Shown: in pieces, positions 25,612 to 34,283 of the stretch
Layout of the letters: each line of letters begins with the position of its first letter
How positions within the stretch are numbered: position 1 is the stretch's first letter
NCBI RefSeq assembly: GCF_000300515.1
Contig: NZ_AMSI01000011.1
Span: 124,001 to 188,000 of the forward strand
DNA length: 64,000 nt
Reading direction: 5' to 3'
Origin: Nitratireductor indicus C115
GTDB taxonomy: Bacteria; Pseudomonadota; Alphaproteobacteria; Rhizobiales; Rhizobiaceae
Made by a program: the position numbers and the translations under genes
The notes under the pieces: generated by a model
Told to the model about the DNA's origin: nothing
Database searches by the model: none
What the model saw: the letters and a program-made list of their open reading frames with translations, nothing else

Positions 25612-27919
25612 AGGGCGCCTTGTGCGGCCAGGCCATCGGTGCAGGCCGATCCCATTTCTCAAGCGAGACGAGGCAGAGCTGTCCCGCACAGCCCTGGCTC
25701 AACACGGAGGCCCCCGCATCGGAGGTGACGGCGTTTGGGTTGCCGTTGACGCAGGTCAGGCCTGCTCCCGGCAGGTCTTCCGGTGCATACCAGGCGCCGG
25801 TGGAGAGCTGCACCACGCCTTGCATGATCGCATCTGAGGGGCGTGCCGACGCCAGAACCGAACCGCGCTCATTGTGAAGCCGGATCACATCTCCATCACC
25901 GATCCCGAGGCGCGCGGCATCTTCCCGGTTGAGCCTTGCAACCTCACGTCCCTTTTCCTTTGCGGCCATGCTGGTCGCCCCGAAATCGAGCTGGCTGTGG
26001 AGGCGGGTTGCCGGCTGGTTGGAAACGAGCTGGAAGGGGTGACGCTCGGCCATTGGCGCGCACAGCCATTCGGCGGGTGCAAGCCATGCCGCGTGCCCCG
26101 GCAGGCCGGCGCCAGCCACAATTTCGGAAAACAATTCGATCCTGCCGCTCGGCGTCTCGAGAGGAGCGCCCGAAGGGTCTTCATGAAAGCGCGCCATCAT
26201 GCCGGGTGTGTCGCGCACCGGCAGGTCAATCCGCGCGCCCTGCATGAAATCCTCAAAGGACGGGGCATTGCAGCCGCGTTTTTCAAGAGCCGCGCGTGTC
26301 GGCTCATACATCTCTTCCAGCCAGCCTTGCGCATCGCGCCCCTCGGTGAAGATTTCCCGGCATCCGAGCCGGTCCGCGAGATTGGCGAAGATCGCATAAT
26401 CGTCGCGTGCCTCGCCAAAAGGCTCCGCGAGCTTTTCCATCGCGAAAAGATAAGGGTCGTTGCCACCGGCGCCGATGTCGTTTCTTTCTGCGGTGATGGT
26501 TGCGGGAAGAATGATATCGGCATGGCGCGCCGATGCGGTGAAGACGCTGTCATGCAAGATGATGGTCTCCGGCCGGGAGAAGGCCTCTTTCAGACGCGTC
26601 AGGTCCTGGTGATGATGGAAGGGATTGCCGCCGGCCCAATAGACGAGGCGGATATCGGCATAGCGGCGCGTTTCGCCCTTATAGGTGTAGGCAGCGCCCG
26701 GCTTCATAAGAAGCTCCGAGATGCGCGCGACGGGAATGAAATCGCCGACGCGATTATGCCCCTGCGGCATGGTGGGCAGTGGCACGGCCAGAGCCTCCTT
26801 GCCGATATTGCCGATGGAACCCAGACCGTAGCAGAAGCCCGCGCCGGGCAAACCGCCCTGCCCCAGCAGGCAGGCAAGCGTCAGCGCCATCCAGACGGGC
26901 TGTTCGCCGTTTTCCGCGCGCTGCAGTGAATAGGTTACGTTGATGAGCGTCCTGCTCTTCGCGGCGCGGTCGGCCAGCGCGGCGATTTCGGAGGCCGTAA
27001 CACCGCAGATTGCCTCGGCCCATTCGGGCGTTTTCGCGACACCATCGGAACTGCCCGTCAGATAAGCCTCGAAGGCTGGATAGCCCGTCGTGTAGCGCTC
27101 CAGATAGGCGCGGTCGACCCTGCCTGTCTGATGCAGTCTGTAGGCCATGCCAAGCATCAACGCTGTGTCGGTTGCGGGGCGCGGGGCAATACGCGTTACG
27201 CCCGGCAGATCGCTGAAATCATCGGCGATGGGACTGACTGAGACGAAACCGCAACCGCGAGCAGCCGCCCGTTGCAGCACGCTCTTGCCCAGGTGCCGGG
27301 AATTGCCGCCGGCGCTCACCGCCAGATTGCGCAGCGGCAAGCCGCCGAAGGAGATCAGAAGCTCGGTCTCCTCAGCAAGTTCGCGCAGATAAGGATGATC
27401 GCGATTGAGCCTGATCGCGTTGCCAAGCACCAGAGACAGGATCACGCTGCCCGCACCGGACGAATAGGTGTCCACGGAAGCGACATAGCCGCCGAAGACA
27501 CTGTTCAGAAAGCGATGCACCTGGCTTTGCGCGTGGTGGAAGCGGCCAGCCGAGGACCAGCCATAGGAGCCCCCGAACACGCTCGCACCGGGCAAAGGCC
27601 TGTCTTCCGGCAAGGCGGGCGCAGCGCCCAGCCGGCGCAATTCCTGCGCCGTCCGTTGCAGAGCCTCCTCCCACTCGACCTCGACAAACCCATCGGAACC
27701 GCGACGCTGATCCGGACCCGGGCCATCCTCCAGCCAGCCGCGGCGGATCAACGGCTTACGGATACGGGCCGGATGATCGAGAGACGCCGGAATATTGGCA
27801 AGCAGCGGCGACGGGTCGGGATCGGCCTCGAAGGGGCGGATGTCCAGCCTGCCGCCGTCCATCCGCGCGCTGAAGGCGCCCCAATGGCTGCTGTGCTGCC
27901 TGTACGCGGTGTCGTTCAT
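25598..27919 (-). CDS. Molybdopterin oxidoreductase, BisC/TorZ-type (biotin or methionine sulfoxide reductase-like)
   Basis: 773 residues of the DMSO-reductase family. GGSYGWSSAGRFHHAQSQ near residue 115 has the Mo-coordinating Ser, as in BisC/TorA; YWAGGNPFHHHQDL near 440 and the C-terminal dinucleotide-binding domain (SNQPATRLHSQLD) are typical. No twin-arginine signal is present (start MNDTAYRQHSSHWG), so it works in the cytoplasm like BisC. ATG 27919 was chosen because the longer frame adds Cys-rich sequence that reads through tctA. It is the last gene of the nine-gene operon, 4 bp after tctA, suggesting that an S-oxide is an intermediate or an imported form of the substrate. Confidence 0.9.
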   Translation of the reverse strand: MNDTAYRQHSSHWGAFSARMDGGRLDIRPFEADPDPSPLLANIPASLDHPARIRKPLIRRGWLEDGPGPDQRRGSDGFVEVEWEEALQRTAQELRRLGAAPALPEDRPLPGASVFGGSYGWSSAGRFHHAQSQVHRFLNSVFGGYVASVDTYSSGAGSVILSLVLGNAIRLNRDHPYLRELAEETELLISFGGLPLRNLAVSAGGNSRHLGKSVLQRAAARGCGFVSVSPIADDFSDLPGVTRIAPRPATDTALMLGMAYRLHQTGRVDRAYLERYTTGYPAFEAYLTGSSDGVAKTPEWAEAICGVTASEIAALADRAAKSRTLINVTYSLQRAENGEQPVWMALTLACLLGQGGLPGAGFCYGLGSIGNIGKEALAVPLPTMPQGHNRVGDFIPVARISELLMKPGAAYTYKGETRRYADIRLVYWAGGNPFHHHQDLTRLKEAFSRPETIILHDSVFTASARHADIILPATITAERNDIGAGGNDPYLFAMEKLAEPFGEARDDYAIFANLADRLGCREIFTEGRDAQGWLEEMYEPTRAALEKRGCNAPSFEDFMQGARIDLPVRDTPGMMARFHEDPSGAPLETPSGRIELFSEIVAGAGLPGHAAWLAPAEWLCAPMAERHPFQLVSNQPATRLHSQLDFGATSMAAKEKGREVARLNREDAARLGIGDGDVIRLHNERGSVLASARPSDAIMQGVVQLSTGAWYAPEDLPGAGLTCVNGNPNAVTSDAGASVLSQGCAGQLCLVSLEKWDRPAPMAWPHKAPFSAV

Positions 27920-27923
27920 GGTT

Positions 27924-29447
27924 CTACTCCATGTCCACCCGGTGAACCTGGCGGGAGCGCAGCTTCTGGCGGATGGGGCCAAGCGGCAGCGAGCGCAGGA
28001 TGAGCACGAGGCACAATGCCAGGAATATCGCACTGATCGGATGGTGCAGGAAGGTCATCGGATCCCCGCGCCCAAGAAGCAGCGCACGGCGCAGATGCTG
28101 TTCCATCAGCGGTCCGAGCACGAAGCCCAGAAGGAGGGGCGGAGCCGGATAGCGGAACAGCGCCAACACATACCCCACCACGCCGAACAGCAGCATCATA
28201 TAGACATCAAAGATGCTGTTGCGGATGCTGTAGACACCGATACACACGAAAACCAGCATGATCGGATAGAGGATGCGCGGTGGAATGGCCAGCATCCGCA
28301 CCCAGATGCCGATCAGGGGAATGTTGAGCACGAGCAATAGGACGTTGCCAATCCAGAAGCTGGCTGCGAGACCCCAGAAGATATCGCCGTGGGAGCTGAT
28401 GAAATCCGGGCCCGGCGTGATGCCGTGGATCATCAGGGCACCGATGAGGACAGCCATCACCACATCGCCCGGCACACCGAGTGTAAGCGTTGGAATGAAG
28501 GCCGTCTGCACGGATGCGTTGTTGGCGGCCTCCGGTGCTGCAATCCCCTCGATGGCGCCGGTGCCGAACTTCTCCGGGTTCTTCGAAACCTGCGTCTCGG
28601 CGACATAGGCAAGATAGGAGGCAAGGGCAGGCCCCGCGCCCGGCATCGCGCCGATGACGGAGCCGATGCCCATGCCCCGGAAGGTGGGCAGGATCGACTG
28701 CTTGAGCTGTTGCTTCGTCGGCAGCATGTCGCGCAGGCGCACGGAACTGGCGTTCAGAAGCACAGGACCCTTGCCTGCGAAGCTCGACAGGATTTCCGCC
28801 ACGCCGAACAGGCCGATTGAAAGCGCCACCAGACTGACGCCTTCCGCCAGATCGAGCACGCCGCCCGTGAAGCGGAATTCGCCCGTGTATTTATCCGTTC
28901 CGATCATGGAGAGGGCAAGCCCCGCAACCACCATCGTCATACCCTTGATGGGGGAGCCGATGGACAGGGTGGAAGCGGCCACCAGACCAAGCAGCATGAC
29001 CGAAAAATACTCGGCCGACGAGAAATTCATCGCGAAGGCGGAAATGACGGGCGCAAGCCCCATGACGAGCACGATGGCCATGGTGCCGCCGGCAAAGGAG
29101 GTGAGCGTCGTGATCATCAGCGCCACGCCGGCCTGTCCCTTCTGGGTCAGCGGATAGCCGTCGAGGCAGGTTACAGCGGCACTCGCCGTGCCTGGAATAT
29201 TCAGCAGGATCGAGGCGGTGGAACTACCGTATTGCGCGCCGTAGAAGATGCCCGCCAGCATGATCATCGCGGTGGTGGGATCGAGATAGAAGGTGATCGG
29301 CAGACATAGCGCGATCGCCGCCAGCGGTCCGAGGCCCGGCAGAACGCCAACGAAAGTGCCCACCGTGACGCCGATGAAACAGAACAGGATGTTGTGAGGC
29401 GTACTGGCAGTGGCGAAGCCGCCGAGGATCTGGTTCAGGAGGTCCAT
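27924..29447 (-). CDS. tctA: Tripartite tricarboxylate transporter large permease, TctA family
   Basis: 507 residues with about 12 membrane segments. Signature sequences are FVGVLPGLGPLAAIALCLPITFYLDP near residue 45, GIFYGAQYGSSTASILLNIPG near 77, and the second repeat GAMPGAGPALASYLAYVAE. ATG 29447 is the family start; the frame extension upstream lies in tctB. It is 4 bp after tctB and 4 bp before bisC. It moves a carboxylate captured by TctC across the inner membrane with a cation gradient. Confidence 0.95.
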   Translation of the reverse strand: MDLLNQILGGFATASTPHNILFCFIGVTVGTFVGVLPGLGPLAAIALCLPITFYLDPTTAMIMLAGIFYGAQYGSSTASILLNIPGTASAAVTCLDGYPLTQKGQAGVALMITTLTSFAGGTMAIVLVMGLAPVISAFAMNFSSAEYFSVMLLGLVAASTLSIGSPIKGMTMVVAGLALSMIGTDKYTGEFRFTGGVLDLAEGVSLVALSIGLFGVAEILSSFAGKGPVLLNASSVRLRDMLPTKQQLKQSILPTFRGMGIGSVIGAMPGAGPALASYLAYVAETQVSKNPEKFGTGAIEGIAAPEAANNASVQTAFIPTLTLGVPGDVVMAVLIGALMIHGITPGPDFISSHGDIFWGLAASFWIGNVLLLVLNIPLIGIWVRMLAIPPRILYPIMLVFVCIGVYSIRNSIFDVYMMLLFGVVGYVLALFRYPAPPLLLGFVLGPLMEQHLRRALLLGRGDPMTFLHHPISAIFLALCLVLILRSLPLGPIRQKLRSRQVHRVDME

Positions 29448-29451
29448 GGTC

Positions 29452-29910
29452 TCAGCCTCCGAAGATCGTGAAAGGAAGGCGGAAGCCATAGATGAAGAGT
29501 GCCACGCATCCCACGCACATGGCCGCTATCACGATACTGGTGGAAACCCAGCGGATCGGGCCATAGGCGAATGTGCCGATCAACATCAGGACGACGGTCG
29601 CCGGAACAAGCCCGAACGGCTCGACCATCAACGCCCACGCCACGACGGCGATGAGCACCAGGGCAACCGGGAGCGGCGGCGAAACATCCACCTCGATACG
29701 GCTGCGCAAGGCGCCGAAAAGACAGATGAGGCTGCAAAGGCAAAGCGCGCAGCCGATCAGAAACGGCATCGCACCGGCGCCGATGCGCCGCATCGAGCCC
29801 AGACCGTGACCATAGGCGATGATCGTGAAGCCAAGACCGATCGCCAAAAGAACGAGGGCGATTGCAATATCGGCATATTGCGCGCCCCTGATTTGCTTTC
29901 CATTTCCCAT
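29452..29910 (-). CDS. tctB: Tripartite tricarboxylate transporter small permease, TctB family
   Basis: 152 residues with four hydrophobic segments (YADIAIALVLLAIGLGFTIIAYG near the N terminus, then RIGAGAMPFLIGCALCLCSLICLFG). I use ATG 29910 (MGNGKQIRG), preceded by GGGGATC; two further in-frame ATGs lie upstream and cannot be excluded. It partners TctA, 4 bp downstream. Confidence 0.88.
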   Translation of the reverse strand: MGNGKQIRGAQYADIAIALVLLAIGLGFTIIAYGHGLGSMRRIGAGAMPFLIGCALCLCSLICLFGALRSRIEVDVSPPLPVALVLIAVVAWALMVEPFGLVPATVVLMLIGTFAYGPIRWVSTSIVIAAMCVGCVALFIYGFRLPFTIFGG

Positions 29911-29991
29911 TTTGATCCCCATTGATCCCCAGGGCATTTTATTGTTTCGAAACCGGAGGCCGTCGCTCGGCCCCGATGCAAGCCTATCCCT

Positions 29992-30789
29992 CTAGCCGGC
30001 AAGGCCCCAGCCGCCGCGGGCGCGGCCCGACGGATCGGCCCCGGCGAGGTCCAGGCCGAACAGGCGACCGGCGCCGATATCGCGCGGCGTGAGCCCCGCC
30101 CCGCGCATGGCACGCCAGAGCGTCGCCGAGTTGGACGAAATCACCGGCCGTGCAAGATCAGCTTCCAGTGCGGCGATACGGTCCATGGAGCGCAGGTTCG
30201 TGCAGCTCAGGAAAACGGCATCGCAGTCTCTGATCGCGCTGCGATGGCTGAGCGCAAGCGCCTCCACGTCGCGCGAATTGATATCCCGGATCAACTCGGA
30301 ACTCGCGCAGCCGAATGTGGCATTGCCGGGAACGGGATGCCCCGCCTTTTCCAGAAACGCGATCTCGGCAGCGTGAATATCATCGGGATAGGGACTGATC
30401 AAAAACACCGTCCTTGCCTGAAGCGCGGCCAGAGCGTCGAGCACCGCACGCGTCGTGGTCACTGCGGCTACACCCGAAGCCGTGGCGATCTTTTCCGCAA
30501 TCGTATCGAGCGCATCGTCGGCCCCGAGGAAACTGCCCGACGTGCAGGCATAGAGTATGATGCGGGCATCGATGCCACCCAGGAGGCGCGATTGATGCTC
30601 GACACTGTCCATCATGCGAATGAGCGATTCCTGCGTCAGCGCGGCGCCCTCGCGTGGAAGGCGTGAGAAGTGAGCTGTCACACCATCGGGCAGGAACTGC
30701 GGAAACTCGGTCTCGCAGGCAACGTTTCTTTCGGGAATGACGAAGCCGAGCCGAACCGGCGTTGCAGGCAGGGGCTTGAAGGGTTCCAT
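29992..30789 (-). CDS. Asp/Glu racemase superfamily enzyme, maleate cis-trans isomerase-like
   Basis: 265 residues. The two catalytic Cys of the family are visible in LYACTSGSF near residue 80 and FLSCTNLRSMD near 195. Members isomerise maleate to fumarate or decarboxylate arylmalonates. ATG 30789 follows AAAAAGCGAT and gives the family length; a longer frame reaches 30852. It sits between tctC and tctB in the organosulfur operon, which fits handling of a C4-dicarboxylate (or its thioether) brought in by the transporter; the true substrate is unknown. Confidence 0.82.
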   Translation of the reverse strand: MEPFKPLPATPVRLGFVIPERNVACETEFPQFLPDGVTAHFSRLPREGAALTQESLIRMMDSVEHQSRLLGGIDARIILYACTSGSFLGADDALDTIAEKIATASGVAAVTTTRAVLDALAALQARTVFLISPYPDDIHAAEIAFLEKAGHPVPGNATFGCASSELIRDINSRDVEALALSHRSAIRDCDAVFLSCTNLRSMDRIAALEADLARPVISSNSATLWRAMRGAGLTPRDIGAGRLFGLDLAGADPSGRARGGWGLAG

Positions 30790-30899
30790 ATCGCTTTTTC
30801 CTTTTCGGAAGGGCCCGTCGCTTTTCGCAGGGCCTTGCCGGTCCTGCCGCAACCGATCCCTTCGGACCGAATTACGGGAACCATCCGCCGCGTCCTTGC

Positions 30900-30929
30900 G
30901 GGTGGGGCGGGTGGGGCGGGCGGGACGGG
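30900..30929 (+). promoter_or_regulatory. G-quadruplex-forming tract between tctC and the isomerase gene
   Basis: Seven runs of three or four G separated by single or double bases occupy 30 nt (GGGTGGGGCGGGTGGGGCGG, then GCGGGACGGG). The G-rich strand is the template strand of the minus-strand operon. It lies in the 202-bp gap after tctC, next to a stem-loop, so it could slow transcription beyond tctC. Confidence 0.6.
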
Positions 30930-30940
30930 CGGAGCATGCG

Positions 30941-30963
30941 GGGGCCGGTCGATCTCCGGCCCC
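30941..30963 (-). promoter_or_regulatory. Stem-loop after tctC
   Basis: GGGGCCGG (30941-30948) pairs perfectly with CCGGCCCC (30956-30963) around a 7-nt loop, 28 bp past the tctC stop codon. There is no U-tract, so it is likely an attenuator or RNA stabiliser rather than a full terminator. Confidence 0.6.
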
Positions 30964-30991
30964 GGCAAATCACCCAAGCGTCACTGAGACA

Positions 30992-31972
30992 TCACTTGGG
31001 CGCGCTGGCACCGGCAAGCTTGACCATGTAGGCCCAGTTCTCGATCTCGGAAGCGACGAAGGCCTTGAACTCCTCCGGCGTCGAGCCGACGGGTACGGAG
31101 CCGAGTTCCTTGTTGCGCTGGACGACATTCTCATCCTTGAGAGCTGCCGCCGTCGCCTCATAGAGTTTCTGGACGATGGCATCGGGCGTGCCGGCCGGGG
31201 CAAAGATGCCCTGCCAGGAGATGGCAACGATCTTCTCGCCACCCGATTCCACGAAAGTCGGAACATCGGGCAGGAGCGGGTTGCGCTCGGCAGCCGTCAC
31301 AGCGAGCGGCTTGGCGATCCCGGCCTGAATTGCCTTGATGGCTTCTGGCAGATTGTTGATGGCAATCTGGACATCGCCCGCATTCAACGCGTTGTTCACT
31401 TCCGCGCCACTGTCATAGGGCACGTTTTCCATCTCGACGCCGTAATTGTCCTTGATCAGCTCGAAGGTGAGGTAGGGCGAGTTGCCCACGCCCGGCGTCG
31501 CGTAGAGCTCACCCGGATTTTCCTTGGCGAAGGCCATCAGGTCCTTCACGTTGTCAAACTTGGAATCCTTGGAAACCAGAAGGACGCTCGGCTGCTGGAT
31601 AAGCTGGGTGACCGGCGCGAAATCCTCGAGAACCTTGTATGGAATGGTGTCGGCATAAAAGGCCGGTGCAATGGCTTCGCTCGCCACATTACCCATCAGA
31701 ATGGTGTAGCCATCCGGGTCTGCCTTCGCGACCACGGCCGAGCCGACCGTACCGCCGGCGCCGGGCCTGTTTTCGATGACGACGGGCTGGCCAAGCAGCT
31801 TGCCCATCGGTTCCGCCACAAGCCGCGCGATGATGTCGGCAGCGCCACCCGGCGCCCATGGCACGATCATGGTGACCGGACGATCCGGATAATTCTGGGC
31901 GTGGGCCGCTGTGCCAAGCACGGCCATGGAAAGCGCGCCGAAGGCGGCTGCCAAGGTTTTGATCTTTTTCAT
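30992..31972 (-). CDS. tctC: Tripartite tricarboxylate transporter periplasmic binding protein (TctC/Bug family)
   Basis: 326 residues. The signal peptide MKKIKTLAAAFGALSMAVLG ends with TAAHA before QNYPDRPV. Family hallmarks are VPWAPGGAADIIARLV near 38, ENRPGAGGTVGSA near 67 and ATPGVGNSPYLTFEL near 160. Bug proteins bind carboxylates (citrate, succinate-like acids, acidic amino acids) in the periplasm and hand them to TctAB. It is the fifth gene of the operon, placed ahead of the membrane subunits by the isomerase gene and a 202-bp structured gap. Confidence 0.95.
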   Translation of the reverse strand: MKKIKTLAAAFGALSMAVLGTAAHAQNYPDRPVTMIVPWAPGGAADIIARLVAEPMGKLLGQPVVIENRPGAGGTVGSAVVAKADPDGYTILMGNVASEAIAPAFYADTIPYKVLEDFAPVTQLIQQPSVLLVSKDSKFDNVKDLMAFAKENPGELYATPGVGNSPYLTFELIKDNYGVEMENVPYDSGAEVNNALNAGDVQIAINNLPEAIKAIQAGIAKPLAVTAAERNPLLPDVPTFVESGGEKIVAISWQGIFAPAGTPDAIVQKLYEATAAALKDENVVQRNKELGSVPVGSTPEEFKAFVASEIENWAYMVKLAGASAPK

Positions 31973-32039
31973 CGTCTTTCCCCTGAGGTTCGGTTTGTCA
32001 TGTCGCCGTTTTCCGGTTCTTGTGATTGCCGCATTGCGG

Positions 32040-33077
32040 TCAGACGGAAACTTCCGTCCATTCGAGCGCCACGAAGGCGATGCGGTCGCCGGTGTGAACC
32101 ACCGGGTCTTTGCGGATACCTATGATCAGAACGTCCTGCGGCATGGCCGGTTCGGCCATGGAGCGTCCTGTGATGCTGCAGATCGCGCCCAGCGGCTTGC
32201 CAGCCTCAATTTTCATGGCCGGGCGATTGGCAGTCCGGAACAATCCGCCCTCGCGCGTCATCACATGGGTGCGCCGGGTGACGCGGCACAGCTTGTCGGC
32301 GGGCTTGCGGCGCGGCGCGGCGATCATGCCCATTTCGGCGGCGACGCCACACAGCCCCGCCACACCGAGTTCGACGCAGCCCTCATCCGTCTCACTGCCC
32401 GACCCCAGCTCGACCATGAAGGCCGGCTTGCCGCGGGCCAGCATCTGGTAATCGATCGCTCCGGGAATATTGCCGGGAAGCTCGCCCGCGCCGGGCGCGA
32501 CATTCATGCGGCAGGCAACGACGGGATGGAAATGGCGGATCATCGAAAACAGTTTAGCTTCATCGACACCGCTATCGGGATGCAGCTTGTAGACCGCATA
32601 GGGGTCCGAATAGAACAGGTTGTTCATGGTGTGCATGGAGATCAGCACATCCGCACAATCAGCAGCGGCTGCAAAAAGCGCGGCCGACATCTGGTCGCTG
32701 ACAAGCCCGTTTGCATTGCCCGGGAAGGTCTGGTCGAGGTCCTGGTCGTCCTGCGGCGCGGTCTTGCGACGCGCATCGAGGGCCAGCGGATTGGCCGTGG
32801 AACTAAGCACGACCGAACCCGAAAGCTCCGACGGATCGAGACCTTCGATGAAATCGAGAGCGGCCCAGATGCCATTGATCTCGTTGCCGTGAACCTGCCC
32901 GGAAATCCATAGGCAGGGGCCGGGCTTCTCACCCTTGAGAATGAGGAAAGGAAGGGCGATCTCGGCGCCGGAGGCGAAGCTGCCAACACGAATACGCCCC
33001 TCTGTCAGGCTTCCCGGTGCGGCGGCGGCAAAGGCTTCTGCAAAACCTGCCCCGGTCGAAATCCGCTCTTTGCTCAT
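32040..33077 (-). CDS. Succinylglutamate desuccinylase/aspartoacylase family zinc amidohydrolase
   Basis: 345 residues. The zinc site is seen in SGQVHGNEINGIWAAL (His-x-x-Glu near residue 63), with a later His in DVLISMHTMNNLFY and a candidate catalytic Glu in AFMVELGSG. Such enzymes remove an acyl group (acetyl, succinyl) from N-acyl amino acids; the aspartoacylase relative ACY3 deacylates mercapturic acids. It lies between the C-S lyase and tctC, so an N-acylated substrate is a reasonable guess. Start ATG 33077 follows AAGGGGAAAGAACG. Confidence 0.88.
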   Translation of the reverse strand: MSKERISTGAGFAEAFAAAAPGSLTEGRIRVGSFASGAEIALPFLILKGEKPGPCLWISGQVHGNEINGIWAALDFIEGLDPSELSGSVVLSSTANPLALDARRKTAPQDDQDLDQTFPGNANGLVSDQMSAALFAAAADCADVLISMHTMNNLFYSDPYAVYKLHPDSGVDEAKLFSMIRHFHPVVACRMNVAPGAGELPGNIPGAIDYQMLARGKPAFMVELGSGSETDEGCVELGVAGLCGVAAEMGMIAAPRRKPADKLCRVTRRTHVMTREGGLFRTANRPAMKIEAGKPLGAICSITGRSMAEPAMPQDVLIIGIRKDPVVHTGDRIAFVALEWTEVSV

Positions 33078-33121
33078 CGTTCTTTCCCCTTTTTTGTTTG
33101 AACCCAGCGGTAGAGCCGCTT

Positions 33122-34279
33122 CTATTTGAATTGAGCGGTCAGGCCTGCCGCCAGATCAGCGATGAGATCATCGGGATCTTCCAGCCCCACATGCAGGCGC
33201 ACCAGAACCCGGTCATCGACGGAGGCTTCGTGATTGCGCGTTGGATGCGGAAGCGTGATCAGGCTTTCAAAGCCTCCCCAGCTCGATCCGATGCCGAAAT
33301 AGTCGAGCCCGTCGGCGAAGCGGCGCGCGGCCTCGTGATCATTCGATTTCAGCGTGAAGGCGAAAAGACCCGAAGCGCCGTTGAAGTCGCGCTTCCAAAG
33401 CGCGTGATCGGGATGGCTTTCCAATGCGGGATAATGAACCGCCGCCACCTCCGGGCGCGCCTCAAGCCACCGGGCGACCTTCAGCGCATTCTGCTGATGC
33501 CGCTCAAGCCGCAGCCCCATGGTGCGCAAGCCGCGCAGGGCAAGATAGCAATCGTCGGGTGCGGTGGAATAACCGAGAAGACCGACCATGTTCCGCACCG
33601 TGCTCCAGGTCGCCTCGGAACACACGATGAGGCCAAGCATCGCATCGGAGTGGCCAACGATATATTTGGTGGCCGCGTGGATGGAAATGTCGACGCCCTT
33701 CTCGAAGGAAGGAAAGAGCAAGGGCGTGGCCCAGGTGTTGTCGTTCATGACAGGAATGCCGCGCGGTGCTGCCACCGATGCGATGGCCAGGATATCCTGC
33801 AATTCGAACGTGCCGGAACCCGGGCTCTCGCAATAGATCGCCACCGTTTCCGGGCGGATCAGATCGGCGATCTCCGCACCGGTGCGCGGTGCGAAATATT
33901 CGACATCGACCCCCAGGGGACGCAGATAGGATTCACACAGGTTGCGGGTCGGGCCGTAGACGTTGTCCGTCACCAGAAGATGCGTGCCCGGCTTGGCATA
34001 GGCGAGAAGCGAAGCCGAGACAGCGGCAAGCCCCGAGGGCATGACAATCGCGCGATAACCGCCTTCCAGCTCGGCCACCGCATCCGCAAGGGCAAATGCC
34101 GTTTGCGTGCCGTGGCGGCCATAGCGCAGCGTGGTGTATTTCTCCTTGCCCGCCGCATCGTAGCTGTCCATGTCCGGGAACAGGATGGTCGATGCGCGAA
34201 CGATTTCCGGGTTCACCGCAACCGGGCGATCCTTTGCGTGAGGCCGTCCCAACCGTGCGATCTTCGTGTCTTTCTTCAT
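33122..34279 (-). CDS. PLP-dependent trans-sulfuration family enzyme (cystathionine beta-lyase-like C-S lyase)
   Basis: 385 residues of the Cys/Met-metabolism PLP family. Landmarks are YTTLRYGRHGTQTAFALADAV near residue 48, GYRAIVMPSGLAAVSASLLA near 75, and the PLP Lys in SIHAATKYIVGHSDAMLG near 200. It resembles the MetC branch, which makes thiol, pyruvate and ammonia from S-substituted cysteines by beta-elimination. ATG 34279 lies 4 bp after the rhodanese gene; the longer frame only reads into that gene. In this operon it would supply the thiol oxidised by the dioxygenase. Confidence 0.9.
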   Translation of the reverse strand: MKKDTKIARLGRPHAKDRPVAVNPEIVRASTILFPDMDSYDAAGKEKYTTLRYGRHGTQTAFALADAVAELEGGYRAIVMPSGLAAVSASLLAYAKPGTHLLVTDNVYGPTRNLCESYLRPLGVDVEYFAPRTGAEIADLIRPETVAIYCESPGSGTFELQDILAIASVAAPRGIPVMNDNTWATPLLFPSFEKGVDISIHAATKYIVGHSDAMLGLIVCSEATWSTVRNMVGLLGYSTAPDDCYLALRGLRTMGLRLERHQQNALKVARWLEARPEVAAVHYPALESHPDHALWKRDFNGASGLFAFTLKSNDHEAARRFADGLDYFGIGSSWGGFESLITLPHPTRNHEASVDDRVLVRLHVGLEDPDDLIADLAAGLTAQFK

Positions 34280-34283
34280 GGGG

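Noticed and set aside
25874-26929. 351-codon plus-strand frame inside the BisC-like gene
   Set aside because: Shadow frame; the minus-strand molybdopterin protein is continuous and conserved across it.
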